NCBI RefSeq assembly: GCF_010993985.1
Contig: NZ_WINH01000018.1
Location: 1 to 64,000, forward strand
Direction: 5' to 3'
Origin: Paraferrimonas sp. SM1919
GTDB taxonomy: Bacteria; Pseudomonadota; Gammaproteobacteria; Enterobacterales; Shewanellaceae
DNA: 64,000 nucleotides
The notes beneath the pieces are model-generated. The model saw nothing but the letters and a program-made list of their open reading frames with translations, did no database searches and was not told the origin of the DNA. The position numbers and the translations under genes are program-made. Every line of letters starts with the position of its first letter. Position 1 is the first letter of the stretch. This document shows positions 34,234 through 44,081 of this stretch, one piece after another.

Positions 34234-35947
34234 CTTCAGCTATCCAACTCTTAATAACTTGTATTGATAATTCCGGCTCATTGGCCACCAGAGAACGAAT
34301 GGCTTTAAGCATGTCATCCTCTTTATTAATGTTCGGTATAATGATTGAACCATCTTCACCTTGTCTATATGCCATCGGTGAATTTTCTAGCATGCCAAGG
34401 GTATCCTGGGCTAACTGATCTTCAATTTCTGCAAGTTCAAAATTACTATTGCCCTCTTCATCTTGGTAGTCCTTACCGTAAATAAGTCGTTGTACCAGTG
34501 GCTTAATAATGGCCATAATGATCACTATAATGACCAACAGCGCAGCCCCGAGCCGCACCCACCATTGCACCACAGGTTGCTCAAACCAATTTACGGCCAC
34601 ACCATCAGCAACCAAAGAGTCCTGAAATGGTACATTAACCACTTCAATCACATCTCCACGAGACGCAGAAAAGCCAACTGCACCTTCAAGTAAGCGACGA
34701 ATATTGGCCATTTGATTATCAGAAATGGGTCGTTTACTTAATTCCGGATTCGATTGCAATTCACTCGCGGTGGCATTGCGATAATTAACCGCAACGGATA
34801 TGGTGACTCGTTGCACCACCCCAACTTGAGAACGGGTATAGCTTATTTGCGAATCTAATTCATAATTTCGTGTTTGCTCTTTATGACTGGAGTTTGGTCC
34901 TTGTTGACTGCCCTGTTGCTGCGACTCTTGCCCCTGTGGAATATTTGCTTCTATTGGGGGTTGATTACTTAAAGCACCAGGTATGCCACCAATAAAGCCG
35001 CCTTTGTTATTACTTTCTAATAACATTTCAGACCGAATCGCGGGATCTTGACTATTGAATGTCTTATTGGTCTGCTCTACGGCGGTAAAATCCATGGCCA
35101 CATCCACTTGGGAACTGAAATTATCCAGCCCCAAGATTGGCATCAAAATGGTTTCGATTTTCTGTAAGTATTCACTTTCTTTGGCTTTGGTAATTTCCAG
35201 TTCTCGTCTGGCTTTGGCTGATACCCCATCTTGTGAGCCAGAATTTAATAAACGCCCCGTTTGGTCTGTTACAGTTACCCTTTTGGGGTTTAAGCCATGT
35301 ACCGCCGAAGCCACGATGTCGACAATCGCATCAATTTCTTCTTGAGCTAGGGTCATCCTGCGGGCAATGGTAACAACCACCGTGGCGCTGGCTTCTTGTT
35401 GCTTACGGGCGAACACGTTTTCTTTGGGCAGGGCTAGAATAACTTTTGCCCGCGATACGGTTTGCAGTTGCTCAATCGCTTTAGCGAGATTCTGCTCTTG
35501 GGAAAATTTTAAGCGCGCTTGCTCTAGTCTTTGAGATACCCCAAAACCAGAATCTTGCTGTAAATAATCTTCGGTTTGTGCCGCAAGGCCCAGCCCTTCA
35601 CGAGCCAGCAATAGCTTTACTTTCTGGTAATCATCAACGGTGACCGAAATAGTATTATTTAGCAGCTCGTAATCAATATTATTTTTATCTAATGAATCTA
35701 AAACAGGGATAAGCTGCTCTGTTTCCATTTTCGCTAATGGCCGCATATCTGGCTCATTAGCCCAAATTAAAATAAAAATAGTCATTGCCAAGGCAATCAG
35801 TAAAGCTAATATCAAGGTTACCTGACGTAACATATCTACGTCGGCTAGCTTTTTGACTACACTGGTATTTTCTTCTGGCTGTGATTGGCTAGCAGGAAAT
35901 TTAGCACTATCGGAACTCACTACCACGTCGGTTGATGCTTCACTCAC
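34226..35947 (-). CDS. fliF: Flagellar MS-ring protein FliF
   Basis: FliF builds the membrane-embedded MS ring. It has 573 aa, with membrane helices near 38-58 and 450-472, a periplasmic ring-building region between them with LAREGLGLAAQ and NSGSQDG segments, and an acidic C-terminal tail that binds FliG. Confidence 0.97.
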   Translation of the reverse strand: MSEASTDVVVSSDSAKFPASQSQPEENTSVVKKLADVDMLRQVTLILALLIALAMTIFILIWANEPDMRPLAKMETEQLIPVLDSLDKNNIDYELLNNTISVTVDDYQKVKLLLAREGLGLAAQTEDYLQQDSGFGVSQRLEQARLKFSQEQNLAKAIEQLQTVSRAKVILALPKENVFARKQQEASATVVVTIARRMTLAQEEIDAIVDIVASAVHGLNPKRVTVTDQTGRLLNSGSQDGVSAKARRELEITKAKESEYLQKIETILMPILGLDNFSSQVDVAMDFTAVEQTNKTFNSQDPAIRSEMLLESNNKGGFIGGIPGALSNQPPIEANIPQGQESQQQGSQQGPNSSHKEQTRNYELDSQISYTRSQVGVVQRVTISVAVNYRNATASELQSNPELSKRPISDNQMANIRRLLEGAVGFSASRGDVIEVVNVPFQDSLVADGVAVNWFEQPVVQWWVRLGAALLVIIVIIMAIIKPLVQRLIYGKDYQDEEGNSNFELAEIEDQLAQDTLGMLENSPMAYRQGEDGSIIIPNINKEDDMLKAIRSLVANEPELSIQVIKSWIAEDA

Positions 35948-35961
35948 CTAAGACACCTTAC

Positions 35962-36291
35962 TTAAATCGGCATGGATATAATAGTTTTATAAGCTTCTAC
36001 TAGCTTATTACGTACTTCTACCGTTGCTTCAAAAGCAACAGATGCTTTTTCTCGAGCAATAACGGTATCGGCAAGAGTAATGGAATCATCCCCTAATTCT
36101 TTTCGAGTAGTCATGTCTGCGGATGTTTTTTGTAAACCATTAACGGTATTTACCGCAACAGAGAGCAGCTCACCAAAATCACTCCCTTTAACAGGAGCAT
36201 GACTCGGTAACACTTGGTTGCTTTGTTGTGGTTGAACTTCAAGACGCTGTTGCATCATTTGTTGCAATAGCGGATTTTCTTTTAATTGCAT
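35962..36291 (-). CDS. fliE: Flagellar hook-basal body complex protein FliE
   Basis: FliE couples the MS ring to the rod. The 109-aa protein has the typical C-terminal half with FGELLSVAVNTVNGLQ, DTVIAREKASVAFEATVEVRNKLVEAYKTIISMPI-like pattern. It follows flrC by 23 bp and leads the fliEFGHIJ run. I could not find a good sigma-54 site in the short spacer. Confidence 0.95.
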   Translation of the reverse strand: MQLKENPLLQQMMQQRLEVQPQQSNQVLPSHAPVKGSDFGELLSVAVNTVNGLQKTSADMTTRKELGDDSITLADTVIAREKASVAFEATVEVRNKLVEAYKTIISMPI

Positions 36292-36314
36292 ACCAATCCT
36301 TAGTTTTATTGTTC

Positions 36315-37619
36315 TTACACTTCAATGCCTAAATCGCGCATTTTGGCTAATTTATAACGCAAAGTTCGTGGACTAATACCTAGTTCCTGTGCCACTTGCG
36401 CCCTATTACCGCGAAATTGCTCAAGCCTTTGTAAAATAATTTGATGCTCCTGAGCAACCACTTCAGATTTTAAGTCTGGGGCTTGCGGTTCTAAAACTTT
36501 ATTATTTAAATCAATTGCTTCTAATAAAATATCATCTTCTGAAATATTGTCACTAGCTAAAATCAAAGCCCGCTGAATCACATTTTCTAACTCCCTAACA
36601 TTACCCGGCCAGCAATAGCCTTCGAGCTTATCTTTAGCAGCGTCAGTCAAGTTTAAAGCAGCACCAGAAGTGGAGTATTTTTGAATAAAACTCTCAGCTA
36701 AAGGCACAATATCCTTTGGCCGTTGACATAATGCAAGCGCCTGTAAAGGAAATACATTCAAACGATAATAGAGATCTTCCCGAAACTCTCCGGCTTTTAC
36801 CGCTTTCAGTAAATCTCTGTTGCTAGTTGCTATGATCCTGACATCTAGGGTTATCGTTTTCTTCGAACCAAGTCTTTCAACTTCTTTTTCTTGCAATACC
36901 CTAAGCAGTTTGGCCTGCAATTCTAGTGCCATTTCTGTAATTTCATCAAGCAACAACGTGCCTTGTTGAGCTTGCTCGAATTTACCTGGGCAAGCTTGAT
37001 GGGCACCGGTAAAAGCGCCTTTTTCGTAACCAAACAGAGTAGATTCGAGCATACTCTCAGGAATTGCAGCACAATTTATCGCCACAAAAGGGCCATCCGC
37101 ACGGGCTGAATGGTTGTGTAAATATTGTGCTAACACTTCTTTACCTGCACCACTTGGGCCATTGATCAGCACAGTTGCATCGGATTTTGCCACCTTAGCA
37201 GCGAGGCTGTAGAGCTGTTGGGACTGTGGGTCTGCAACAATGGCCTGCTGTGAGGGTTGACTCATCATATAGCGTTCAACTTGGGCCAATAGTACTTGAG
37301 GGGTGAAGGGTTTGGCTAAATAGTCTTTCGCCCCTAGCTTAATGGCTTTAACGGCATGCTCAACTTGACTAAATGCCGTCATTAATAGTATGGGGATATG
37401 ATTGAAATGGCTGGCTACATAATCAAGTAAACCAAAGCCACCAATACCAGACATTTGGACATCTGAAATGATCAGTGCGAATGGTTGTGCTTTTAATTTC
37501 GCTATTGCCGCTTCAGCACAATCAACCCATACACAATCCATGTTGGCCAACTCTAAAGTATCGACTAACGCTTCTGCTAAATTAATATCGTCTTCTACCA
37601 ATAAAATAGTTTTAGTCAT
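36315..37619 (-). CDS. flrC: Sigma-54 activator / response regulator FlrC
   Basis: FlrC drives middle flagellar genes. The receiver has its phospho-acceptor Asp in LIISDVQMSG. The AAA+ domain is complete: Walker A GPSGAGKE, sigma-54 loop GAFTGA, Walker B LLLDEI, arginine finger FREDLYYRLNVFP, sensor II WPGNVREL. A Fis-type HTH ends it (NRAQVAQELGISPRTLRYKL). The length is 434 aa. ATG 37619 overlaps the flrB stop by eight bases, and a GTG at 37628 is possible. As FlrA is degenerate, FlrC is the only flagellar activator here with intact motifs. Confidence 0.95.
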   Translation of the reverse strand: MTKTILLVEDDINLAEALVDTLELANMDCVWVDCAEAAIAKLKAQPFALIISDVQMSGIGGFGLLDYVASHFNHIPILLMTAFSQVEHAVKAIKLGAKDYLAKPFTPQVLLAQVERYMMSQPSQQAIVADPQSQQLYSLAAKVAKSDATVLINGPSGAGKEVLAQYLHNHSARADGPFVAINCAAIPESMLESTLFGYEKGAFTGAHQACPGKFEQAQQGTLLLDEITEMALELQAKLLRVLQEKEVERLGSKKTITLDVRIIATSNRDLLKAVKAGEFREDLYYRLNVFPLQALALCQRPKDIVPLAESFIQKYSTSGAALNLTDAAKDKLEGYCWPGNVRELENVIQRALILASDNISEDDILLEAIDLNNKVLEPQAPDLKSEVVAQEHQIILQRLEQFRGNRAQVAQELGISPRTLRYKLAKMRDLGIEV

Positions 37620-38631
37620 GGAGTGCACCCGTTATTGGCATTATTATTTTAACTTGAAAACCTTGCTGAGGTTCTGACCACAAGCTGATCGCACCATGGT
37701 GATTCTTGACGACACTAAATAAAACCGCCAAACCTAATCCAGTGCCTTGAGGCTTGTTAGTTTCAAATGGATCAAAAGCATTAGCGAGCTTTTCCTTGGC
37801 CATGCCTTCCCCATTATCGGTGATGGTGATACACAAATTACCCTGCTCAATAGCAAAGCGACACTCAACTGCCGTTGCCTTAGCTTCGATAGCATTAATA
37901 ACTGCATTGGCTAAAGCCGAACTTAAACCACCTAAGTCACCTAATAAAGACCATTCTGTATCATTTAAAACAGTAAATCGTATCTGTGATTGCTGTACTA
38001 CAGCGTCAACTTGTTGCTCTAAACTGGCTAACAATTGGTCATTAGTAAAGCTTTCTGGGCTTTTATTCTTGCCCTTTGAAAACAATAACATATCTTCAAC
38101 CTGGCGCTCTAATTCCATTAGCCTGCTCAGTAATTTAGTTTGAAATTTGTGTTGCATCTCAGGCTTTAAATGGGTGTTGGCAAGATTACTGGCATACAGC
38201 AATGCCGCACTCAATGGGGTACGAATTTGATGGGCCATTGACGCCATCATGGTGCCTAGCGAGGAAAGCTTTTGCAACTGGGCAACGTTTTGCTGCAACG
38301 CTCTGGTTTCGGTTAAATCGGTTAATGTAATTAAGGTTGCATAACCATTAGGCAAGGCATTGATCTCAACTTTAACACGTCGACCATTTTTCAATGAAAT
38401 TTCATGGCCATCATCGGCTCGTGGTTGAAAATTCTGACTTAAGATCAAAGCCCAGCTTTTATTGAGCAAAGGTTGATTGAACAAGTTTTCAGCGGCACTA
38501 TTGGCATACTGGATCACCCCCGAAGGAGCTAATAAAATAATGGCATGGGGAATACTGTCAAATACAATTCTGGCAGACATCGAATCCACATCTAATCCTG
38601 ATGTCTGTTGTAAAGGAGAGATAAACTGCAA
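37612..38631 (-). CDS. flrB: Sensor histidine kinase FlrB
   Basis: A cytosolic NtrB-like kinase that phosphorylates FlrC. It has 339 aa, with a PAS domain (about 20-120, with IQYANSAAENLFN), a HisKA domain with phospho-His in MASMAHQIRTPLSAAL, and an ATPase domain with NAVINAIEAKA (N box), ITDNGEGMA and GTGLGLAVL. No membrane segments are present. The gene is coupled to flrC. Confidence 0.95.
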   Translation of the reverse strand: MQFISPLQQTSGLDVDSMSARIVFDSIPHAIILLAPSGVIQYANSAAENLFNQPLLNKSWALILSQNFQPRADDGHEISLKNGRRVKVEINALPNGYATLITLTDLTETRALQQNVAQLQKLSSLGTMMASMAHQIRTPLSAALLYASNLANTHLKPEMQHKFQTKLLSRLMELERQVEDMLLFSKGKNKSPESFTNDQLLASLEQQVDAVVQQSQIRFTVLNDTEWSLLGDLGGLSSALANAVINAIEAKATAVECRFAIEQGNLCITITDNGEGMAKEKLANAFDPFETNKPQGTGLGLAVLFSVVKNHHGAISLWSEPQQGFQVKIIMPITGALHD

Positions 38632-38754
38632 AACCTAACCTGTGCAATACACTAATTATTCTTATAACTACATAATCACACAAGTGAGCAACAATTTGAA
38701 CAACAATTTTTTTAAATTTGAGTAACTAAAATTCAAAAAGCGGAAAAATGACGC

Positions 38755-39831
38755 CTACTTCCCTAAACCATATTTTCGCATTTTCTCAACTAAAGTCGTT
38801 CTGCGGACACCGAGCATATCGGCGGCTCGAGAAACTACCGAATCTTGCTTATCAAGGGCTTGTTTTATCAGCTCAATTTCCATTTCGGCAAGCATATCTT
38901 TTAAATTAACGCCATCATCGGGTAACAAGCTAACAATATTATTATTGGTGTGATTTTGCACACTAGGGAGTAAATCTAAATCCTCATTATTTAGAAAATC
39001 AGCAGTATCGTTACTGCAAGATACTAAGGTTTTTAGCATGTACTCCCTTGGTAAGTCCTGCAAACTAATTATTGGCTTATTGGTCAACAATACTAATCTG
39101 TTTAATAGATTCTGTAGTTCTTGATAATTACCATACCAAGGTAGCATTGAGATATGATCAATCAGTTCTTGGGAAACGTCTATGTTGTGGTCAGTTATCT
39201 CAAGCAATACTTTTTTTACTAGGAAGGTAAAATCATCTTTTCTTTCCCTTAGGCTTGGGATCCTAAGGGGAATAGTTGCTGCTAAATAATAAAACTCTGG
39301 TAATAACCGACCTTGATGTAACGCATCATTTATTACATCATCACTACCCAAAATAATTCTAATTTGAGATTTATACTCATTAAAGCAACCAACAGGTGAA
39401 TAGCTGCCGTATTTAATAAGGCGAATAAACTTACTTTGAACAGGCAAAGGCAGTTGGCAAAAATTATCGATAAATAATGTTGCCCCATTGGCTTTTGCTA
39501 TGAGTCCTTGGTGTTCAATATTGTTGATTTTGTCTTCAACCCCAAAAAGCTGATTTAAAATCGAATCGTGATTTAATCCTGCGCAATCAAAACTAAACAA
39601 TGGCGCATCAACATGACTCAGTTCATGTAAGCAAGCTGCCACTTTTTCACGAAAACAACCAGCTTCACTTATCAGCACAGCAGATAATGTTGAATTGGCT
39701 AATTTTGTAATAGCAGCCCTTAATTCTTGGATTGACTGACTGCTACCTTGCAGCCACAAAGGCATCACCGATGCAGAACTAGAAGCGGTCATCTCATTCC
39801 CAATTTGAAACCTTTCATTTCCCAAGTGCAT
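38755..39831 (-). CDS. flrA: FlrA/FleQ-like master regulator with degenerate AAA+ domain
   Basis: The C-terminal HTH (about 331-352, SRAADMLGVRRTTLVEKMRKYGL) matches FleQ/FlrA closely, and GVNLKDMLAEMEIELIKQAL precedes it as in that family. The rest is eroded. The N-terminal receiver-like domain is absent (358 aa against about 470-490), Walker A GESGTGKE is SEAGCFRE (55-62), the GAFTGA loop is gone (about 97-108), Walker B ends Asp122-Asn123, the arginine finger FREDLYYR reads LLPEFYYL, and sensor II Arg is Gln237. It can bind DNA but probably cannot hydrolyse ATP or remodel sigma-54. The reading frame is intact and long, so it is not a simple pseudogene. A start at 39792 is also possible. 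Confidence 0.85.
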   Translation of the reverse strand: MHLGNERFQIGNEMTASSSASVMPLWLQGSSQSIQELRAAITKLANSTLSAVLISEAGCFREKVAACLHELSHVDAPLFSFDCAGLNHDSILNQLFGVEDKINNIEHQGLIAKANGATLFIDNFCQLPLPVQSKFIRLIKYGSYSPVGCFNEYKSQIRIILGSDDVINDALHQGRLLPEFYYLAATIPLRIPSLRERKDDFTFLVKKVLLEITDHNIDVSQELIDHISMLPWYGNYQELQNLLNRLVLLTNKPIISLQDLPREYMLKTLVSCSNDTADFLNNEDLDLLPSVQNHTNNNIVSLLPDDGVNLKDMLAEMEIELIKQALDKQDSVVSRAADMLGVRRTTLVEKMRKYGLGK

Positions 39832-39865
39832 GTTTATTATTCATTATTGTTTTATAGGGTTACAC

Positions 39866-39885
39866 TAAGGTAAAAAAATACCTTA
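39866..39885. repeat. Inverted repeat upstream of flrA
   Basis: TAAGGTA and TACCTTA flank six A residues in the 178-bp spacer between fliS and flrA. It may be an operator for flrA or a weak hairpin ending the fliS transcript. Confidence 0.4.
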
Positions 39886-40009
39886 ATCAAGTAATAATGC
39901 GCCGATTGTATAACATTTATACTGTTAATGGCTCTATAAATTTCAATGTTTATCATAGAGTTATGATTATACTACTAAAGCTGAACCGTACCTGTATTGG
40001 TTGACTGTA

Positions 40010-40423
40010 TTAAATAGTTTCAGCGGTTAATGAGGTGGTGTGATGTTCTGCACTGTCAATGGCGTCCCAGCCTTCTTTTAAAGTACGAACTAAATCACTG
40101 GCCACCTCAATCGCATCAGTATTATTCTCTAAAATAGCACTTGATAAGTTTGTCAAAATATAGTCATATAAATTTTGTAGATTCTCAGCGACGTCATTAT
40201 CTTCATCCATCACTAAAGATTGATTTAGGCTTTGAATAATTTGAACTGCCTTAGTCAGATTATCACTTTTAAGAGCAAGATCATTATTTTCAATACCATA
40301 CTTAGCTTTTGCCAACCGCTCTAGACAAGAAGCAAATAATAATTGGATCACCCGATGAGGAGAGGCATCCTGAACTTGAGCTTCAACTGATACTTTACGA
40401 TAAGACTGTAATGAACCACGCAT
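40010..40423 (-). CDS. fliS: Flagellin chaperone FliS
   Basis: FliS binds flagellin C-termini before export. The 137-aa four-helix protein shows the family motif ASPHRVIQLLFASCLERLAKAKYGI and LYDYILTNLSSAI. It follows the FliT-like gene and precedes the flrA spacer. Confidence 0.95.
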   Translation of the reverse strand: MRGSLQSYRKVSVEAQVQDASPHRVIQLLFASCLERLAKAKYGIENNDLALKSDNLTKAVQIIQSLNQSLVMDEDNDVAENLQNLYDYILTNLSSAILENNTDAIEVASDLVRTLKEGWDAIDSAEHHTTSLTAETI

Positions 40424-40438
40424 AATAATATTACTTCC

Positions 40439-40735
40439 TTATTTGTTGTTTTTATATTGTTGTATTTTCTTATTTCCAAGCTGTTGTTGTTGAATTTGCT
40501 TGGTTCTGTGTAACTGTAATTGTTGGATCTGCTCAATAAACTTTGTGGTGAGTGCAAATTGTTGCTCGGCTTGTAATTCGCTTAATGGCAGTTGCTGTAA
40601 TAGCTTATCCCTTAAATTAATTTTATTTGCAATAGTAGATAAGCAGACATCACTTTGCTCAATGTCTGTTAAATCAAGCTTGCTCAGCAATGTAAGTTCC
40701 CTCTCAATTGCTTGGTTAACGGCTAATAATTCCAT
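40439..40735 (-). CDS. FliT-like small coiled-coil chaperone
   Basis: A 98-aa Gln/Leu-rich helical protein between fliD and fliS, the standard place for FliT, the FliD chaperone. No strong motif beyond helix-forming heptads (IERELTLLSKL and RTKQIQQQQL), so the assignment rests on position, size and composition. Confidence 0.65.
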   Translation of the reverse strand: MELLAVNQAIERELTLLSKLDLTDIEQSDVCLSTIANKINLRDKLLQQLPLSELQAEQQFALTTKFIEQIQQLQLHRTKQIQQQQLGNKKIQQYKNNK

Positions 40736-40739
40736 CTAA

Positions 40740-42098
40740 TTAGTTACTCTTAACCATACCAGGTAAAGAATCAAAACGACTCGCCAAGAAAGAGCCTTGG
40801 GTATTTAATTGTGCAACCAATAAGTCCATTGCCGAATACTGGGCATAAAGTCTCGCCTCATAGGAGACCATTTTACGGTCTAAAGCTACCCTAGAATCCT
40901 CAATGCGCTCCATTTGTATATCTAAAGTTTGATCGCGGGAATCCAGTAATCCACCGGTTTGGGTGTAAACATCAACAACACTATGCAAATGGGCCGCAAA
41001 GCCGCTATCTTCAGCAGCAAAAAAGTGTTGTACTTTATTCGGCGAGGTTTCTAAAGTGTCATTTAACTTAGCGGTATCAAGACTCATTTTGCCAAACTCA
41101 TCTAAGCTAATGCCATAATGGCTTAAGATTTTATCTTCGCCACCATCAGAAAATGACTTGAATAAACTATTGCGTACTTGCGATTGGAAAGTGCGTATTA
41201 ATGAGTCACCTTGTAACACACCTGCATCGCCAGTTTCGCTGTCATAGCCTGACATAGAAGACATAGTGCTAATTAATTCATTATAACTGTCAACAAACTC
41301 TTTGACTGCTGTTGTTGTTTTACCGTTATCGGCACTAATGGTAACCTTGGTCGCCTCTCCCAAGGCTGCTTGTTTAAGATCCAGCGTCACGCCATTGATG
41401 GCATTCTCTACCGTATTTGAACTTGAAGTGACAGCAAAACCATCGATGAGCAGTTGGGCGTCCTGGGCTGCAATATCGGTCATGTTAATCGCATCAAATG
41501 CGGCTTTTAGATTATCACTGCCCCTTGGAATAACAGTAATATTATTAGCAGTACCGGTTTCTTTACTGGTTAGGACTAAGCGCGCCCCATCATCACTGCT
41601 AATTACCGCGGCGGTTACGGTTGAGTTTTGTTCGGAATTATTAATGAGGTCGGCAGCATCCTGGAGACTATCACTCCAAGTTAAATCAACTTGAAACGTT
41701 TCTTCACCTGAGGAAATTTTTAGAAAACCTGCACCTGGGATTGACTCAGCGCTGGTTAATGGCACACTCGCAAGTTTATGGGCCGTTGCCAGTTGATTAA
41801 CTTCGATAGAATAACTTGAAGCAGCCACCCCTTCTGCAACGGTTGCCGTTAAATAGTCCTTATTACTTTGAGTCACCTTCGACGAGTTATAGGTCACCTC
41901 ATCTTGTAAGGCTTGCAATTTCTCCTGGAAACTCTCCATCGCAGCCTTTAAAGCACCAATGGCAGAAATTTCGGTAGTCAACTCTCCTTGTTGCTTATCA
42001 AACAAAGCCACTTTAGGCGCTTTTTCAACGTTGACTAAAGACTCTACAATACCATTAATATCGAGACCAGAGCCGATCCCTGCTGCCGTTAAACCCAT
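40740..42098 (-). CDS. fliD: Flagellar filament cap protein FliD
   Basis: FliD caps the filament and folds flagellin. It has 452 aa, with the N-terminal D0 segment GIGSGLDINGIVESLVNVEKAP and the conserved C-terminal helices near QTLDIQMERIEDSRVALDRKMVSYEARLYAQ. The central domain has the expected beta-rich Thr/Ser composition. It follows flaG. Confidence 0.95.
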   Translation of the reverse strand: MGLTAAGIGSGLDINGIVESLVNVEKAPKVALFDKQQGELTTEISAIGALKAAMESFQEKLQALQDEVTYNSSKVTQSNKDYLTATVAEGVAASSYSIEVNQLATAHKLASVPLTSAESIPGAGFLKISSGEETFQVDLTWSDSLQDAADLINNSEQNSTVTAAVISSDDGARLVLTSKETGTANNITVIPRGSDNLKAAFDAINMTDIAAQDAQLLIDGFAVTSSSNTVENAINGVTLDLKQAALGEATKVTISADNGKTTTAVKEFVDSYNELISTMSSMSGYDSETGDAGVLQGDSLIRTFQSQVRNSLFKSFSDGGEDKILSHYGISLDEFGKMSLDTAKLNDTLETSPNKVQHFFAAEDSGFAAHLHSVVDVYTQTGGLLDSRDQTLDIQMERIEDSRVALDRKMVSYEARLYAQYSAMDLLVAQLNTQGSFLASRFDSLPGMVKSN

Positions 42099-42123
42099 GG
42101 TAAAACCTCAAATAATTCGTTAA

Positions 42124-42510
42124 CTAAACTTTGTCAGAAAGTAGCATGCCGGCTATTTCCGCCATCCTGCTTGCCAATTCCAGGGCGTCTTGGGATGGAA
42201 TTTGGCGGATCACTTCACCGGTTGTTTCATCGATAACTTTAACAACGGCGGTCTGGGTTTCAGTATCAACACTAAAATTCAAGCCTTTTTGAGTTTGACT
42301 CATCAATTGATTCATCGCCTCAGTAATGCTTTGTAAGTCTTCAACTTTTAACACAGCTTGATTATTGTCTGTCGCCTTTAATTCAGCAGGTTCTGTGCCA
42401 ACACTTTGTTTTTTTTCGAGCCCGTTATTTTTTAACTGCTCTTTAACCAAATGCGCCTGATTTTCATTGCTAATATTAGGAAGTACTGCCGCTGATTTTA
42501 ATGCATCCAT
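42124..42510 (-). CDS. flaG: FlaG-family protein
   Basis: A 128-aa protein whose C-terminal half is the FlaG domain (LNFSVDTETQTAVVKVIDETTGEVIRQIPSQDALELA). FlaG affects filament length in several polar flagellates. The N-terminal half is charged and disordered. It sits between flagellin and the cap gene, as in Vibrio and Shewanella. Confidence 0.93.
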   Translation of the reverse strand: MDALKSAAVLPNISNENQAHLVKEQLKNNGLEKKQSVGTEPAELKATDNNQAVLKVEDLQSITEAMNQLMSQTQKGLNFSVDTETQTAVVKVIDETTGEVIRQIPSQDALELASRMAEIAGMLLSDKV

Positions 42511-42564
42511 GATTAAATCCTCTTTTATGGCTTATTTCCGAATGGGTAACCCTTATTGATTTAT

Positions 42565-42596
42565 AGGCAAAAAAGGAGGCAAAAGCTTGCCTCCCC
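42565..42596 (-). terminator. Terminator of fliC
   Basis: On the minus strand it forms GGAGGCAA-GCTT-TTGCCTCC followed by a run of T. It lies about 30 bp after the flagellin stop and should separate the abundant fliC mRNA from flaG-fliD. Confidence 0.9.
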
Positions 42597-42623
42597 TTAT
42601 CAATCACTTGCCTAACCTACCGA

Positions 42624-43841
42624 TTAAAGTAGAGATAACGCTACCTGTGGTAACTGGTTCGCTTGCGCAAGCATTGCAGATGAAGACTGAGACAGGATCT
42701 GTTGCTTAGTCATTTCTGCCGTTTCTTTCGCAAAATCAACATCTTGAATACGTGAGCGAGCATCAGATACGTTAGTTGCAATATTGCTTAAGTTATTAAT
42801 GGTGAAGCTCATACGGTTTTGTACCGCACCTAAGTCCGCACGGTTAGAGTCGATATTAGCAATCGCTTCATCAATCACAGCAATCGCAGACTGTGCACCA
42901 GTAACTGAAGTCACATCTACATCCGCTACCGACATACCAGAGTTATCCGCACCAATGGTGTTATCAACGATGGCTGTTGCTGCACCACCTGCCGCTGTCC
43001 ATGTTGTATCCGCAGTTTGAGTAGTAATGGCTAAGTTAGAAGCAACCGCACCATCATTTTCTAAAGCACCAGCGAAACCTACATTACCGTTTTCAGCAAA
43101 AGCACGGACTTCTAGACCAGCACCTTCAAAAGTAGAGTTAATCTCAGCAGCTAAGGTATCAGAATCTGATACACGAGAAAGGTCAATGGCTAATACTTGC
43201 GCACCAGAACCATCAGCTGGAGTATAAGTAAATTCAAGTACACCATCGTTTGTTGCCGCACCCGCATTCGTTAGCGCATCAATATCTGCAGCTGAAACAC
43301 TACCACCAGATACACTCTTCATAGAAGTAAAACCAATTTGGTCTGCAGATACATCGTTTAGTGACAATGAAATAGTTTCACCGCCTTTCGCACCCACTTG
43401 GAAAGACTGAGTACCGTAAGTACCGTCTAGTAGTTTTTGACTACCGAAAGAAGTAGTATCTGCAATACGAGTAATTTCTTTTTGTAGTGCAGAAATTTCT
43501 TTTTGCATAGCAGTACGTTCGTCGCTAGAGTTTGAACCGTTAGCAGCCTGTACAGACAAGTCACGCATACGTTGAAGAATATTGGTTGACTCTTGCATTG
43601 CGCCTTCCGCGGTTTGCGCAATCGAGATACCATCGTTAGCGTTACGCATTGCAACATCAAGACCGTTAATTTGAGATGTTAGTCGGTTCGAGATTTGCAG
43701 ACCCGCGGCATCGTCTTTAGCTGAGTTAATGCGAAGACCAGAAGACAAACGCTCCATTGAGCCTTGCACGCCGAAGTTTGCTTTGTTTAGGTTACCCTGT
43801 GCCTGCATTGAGGTCACATTAGTATTTACCGTAATAGCCAT
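42624..43841 (-). CDS. fliC: Flagellin FliC, the only copy in the window
   Basis: The filament subunit, 405 aa. The conserved D0/D1 N-terminus is [17 protein letters not shown] through [20 protein letters not shown], and the C-terminus ends [18 protein letters not shown]-like and [13 protein letters not shown]. The variable Ser/Ala/Thr-rich central region spans about 180-300. It has its own sigma-28 promoter and terminator, consistent with late, high expression. No flagellin-modifying genes are near. Confidence 0.97.
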   Translation of the reverse strand: MAITVNTNVTSMQAQGNLNKANFGVQGSMERLSSGLRINSAKDDAAGLQISNRLTSQINGLDVAMRNANDGISIAQTAEGAMQESTNILQRMRDLSVQAANGSNSSDERTAMQKEISALQKEITRIADTTSFGSQKLLDGTYGTQSFQVGAKGGETISLSLNDVSADQIGFTSMKSVSGGSVSAADIDALTNAGAATNDGVLEFTYTPADGSGAQVLAIDLSRVSDSDTLAAEINSTFEGAGLEVRAFAENGNVGFAGALENDGAVASNLAITTQTADTTWTAAGGAATAIVDNTIGADNSGMSVADVDVTSVTGAQSAIAVIDEAIANIDSNRADLGAVQNRMSFTINNLSNIATNVSDARSRIQDVDFAKETAEMTKQQILSQSSSAMLAQANQLPQVALSLL

Positions 43842-43920
43842 AATTTGATTTCCTTATTAAATCTATTAAAAGCCTGTAATCACAAGCACAGTAGAGGATG
43901 ATTACTGCCTCTGTAACAGG

Positions 43921-43947
43921 TTTTCGGCTAGGAACAAAAATACTTTA
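43921..43947 (-). promoter_or_regulatory. Sigma-28 (FliA) promoter of fliC
   Basis: On the minus strand it reads TAAAGTAT, 11 bases, then GCCGAAAA, a near-consensus FliA site (TAAAGTTT-N11-GCCGATAA). It lies 80 bp upstream of the flagellin ATG. Confidence 0.9.
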
Positions 43948-44081
43948 GGAGTTTTTAACGAAAAATAGAAAATTCTTTATTAAACGTGAAGTTAGTGCTT
44001 TAAAAGCCCTTATATCAAGGCTTGAGTTGGACGATATTGCACCAAGCTCTAAGTAAAATAACTTAGAGCAACGAAAACGAT

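Noticed and set aside
38755-39831. Treating flrA as a pseudogene
   Set aside because: The frame is uninterrupted for 358 codons, the HTH is highly conserved and no frameshift remnant of the missing N-terminus exists in the 178-bp upstream spacer. A divergent functional protein is more likely.
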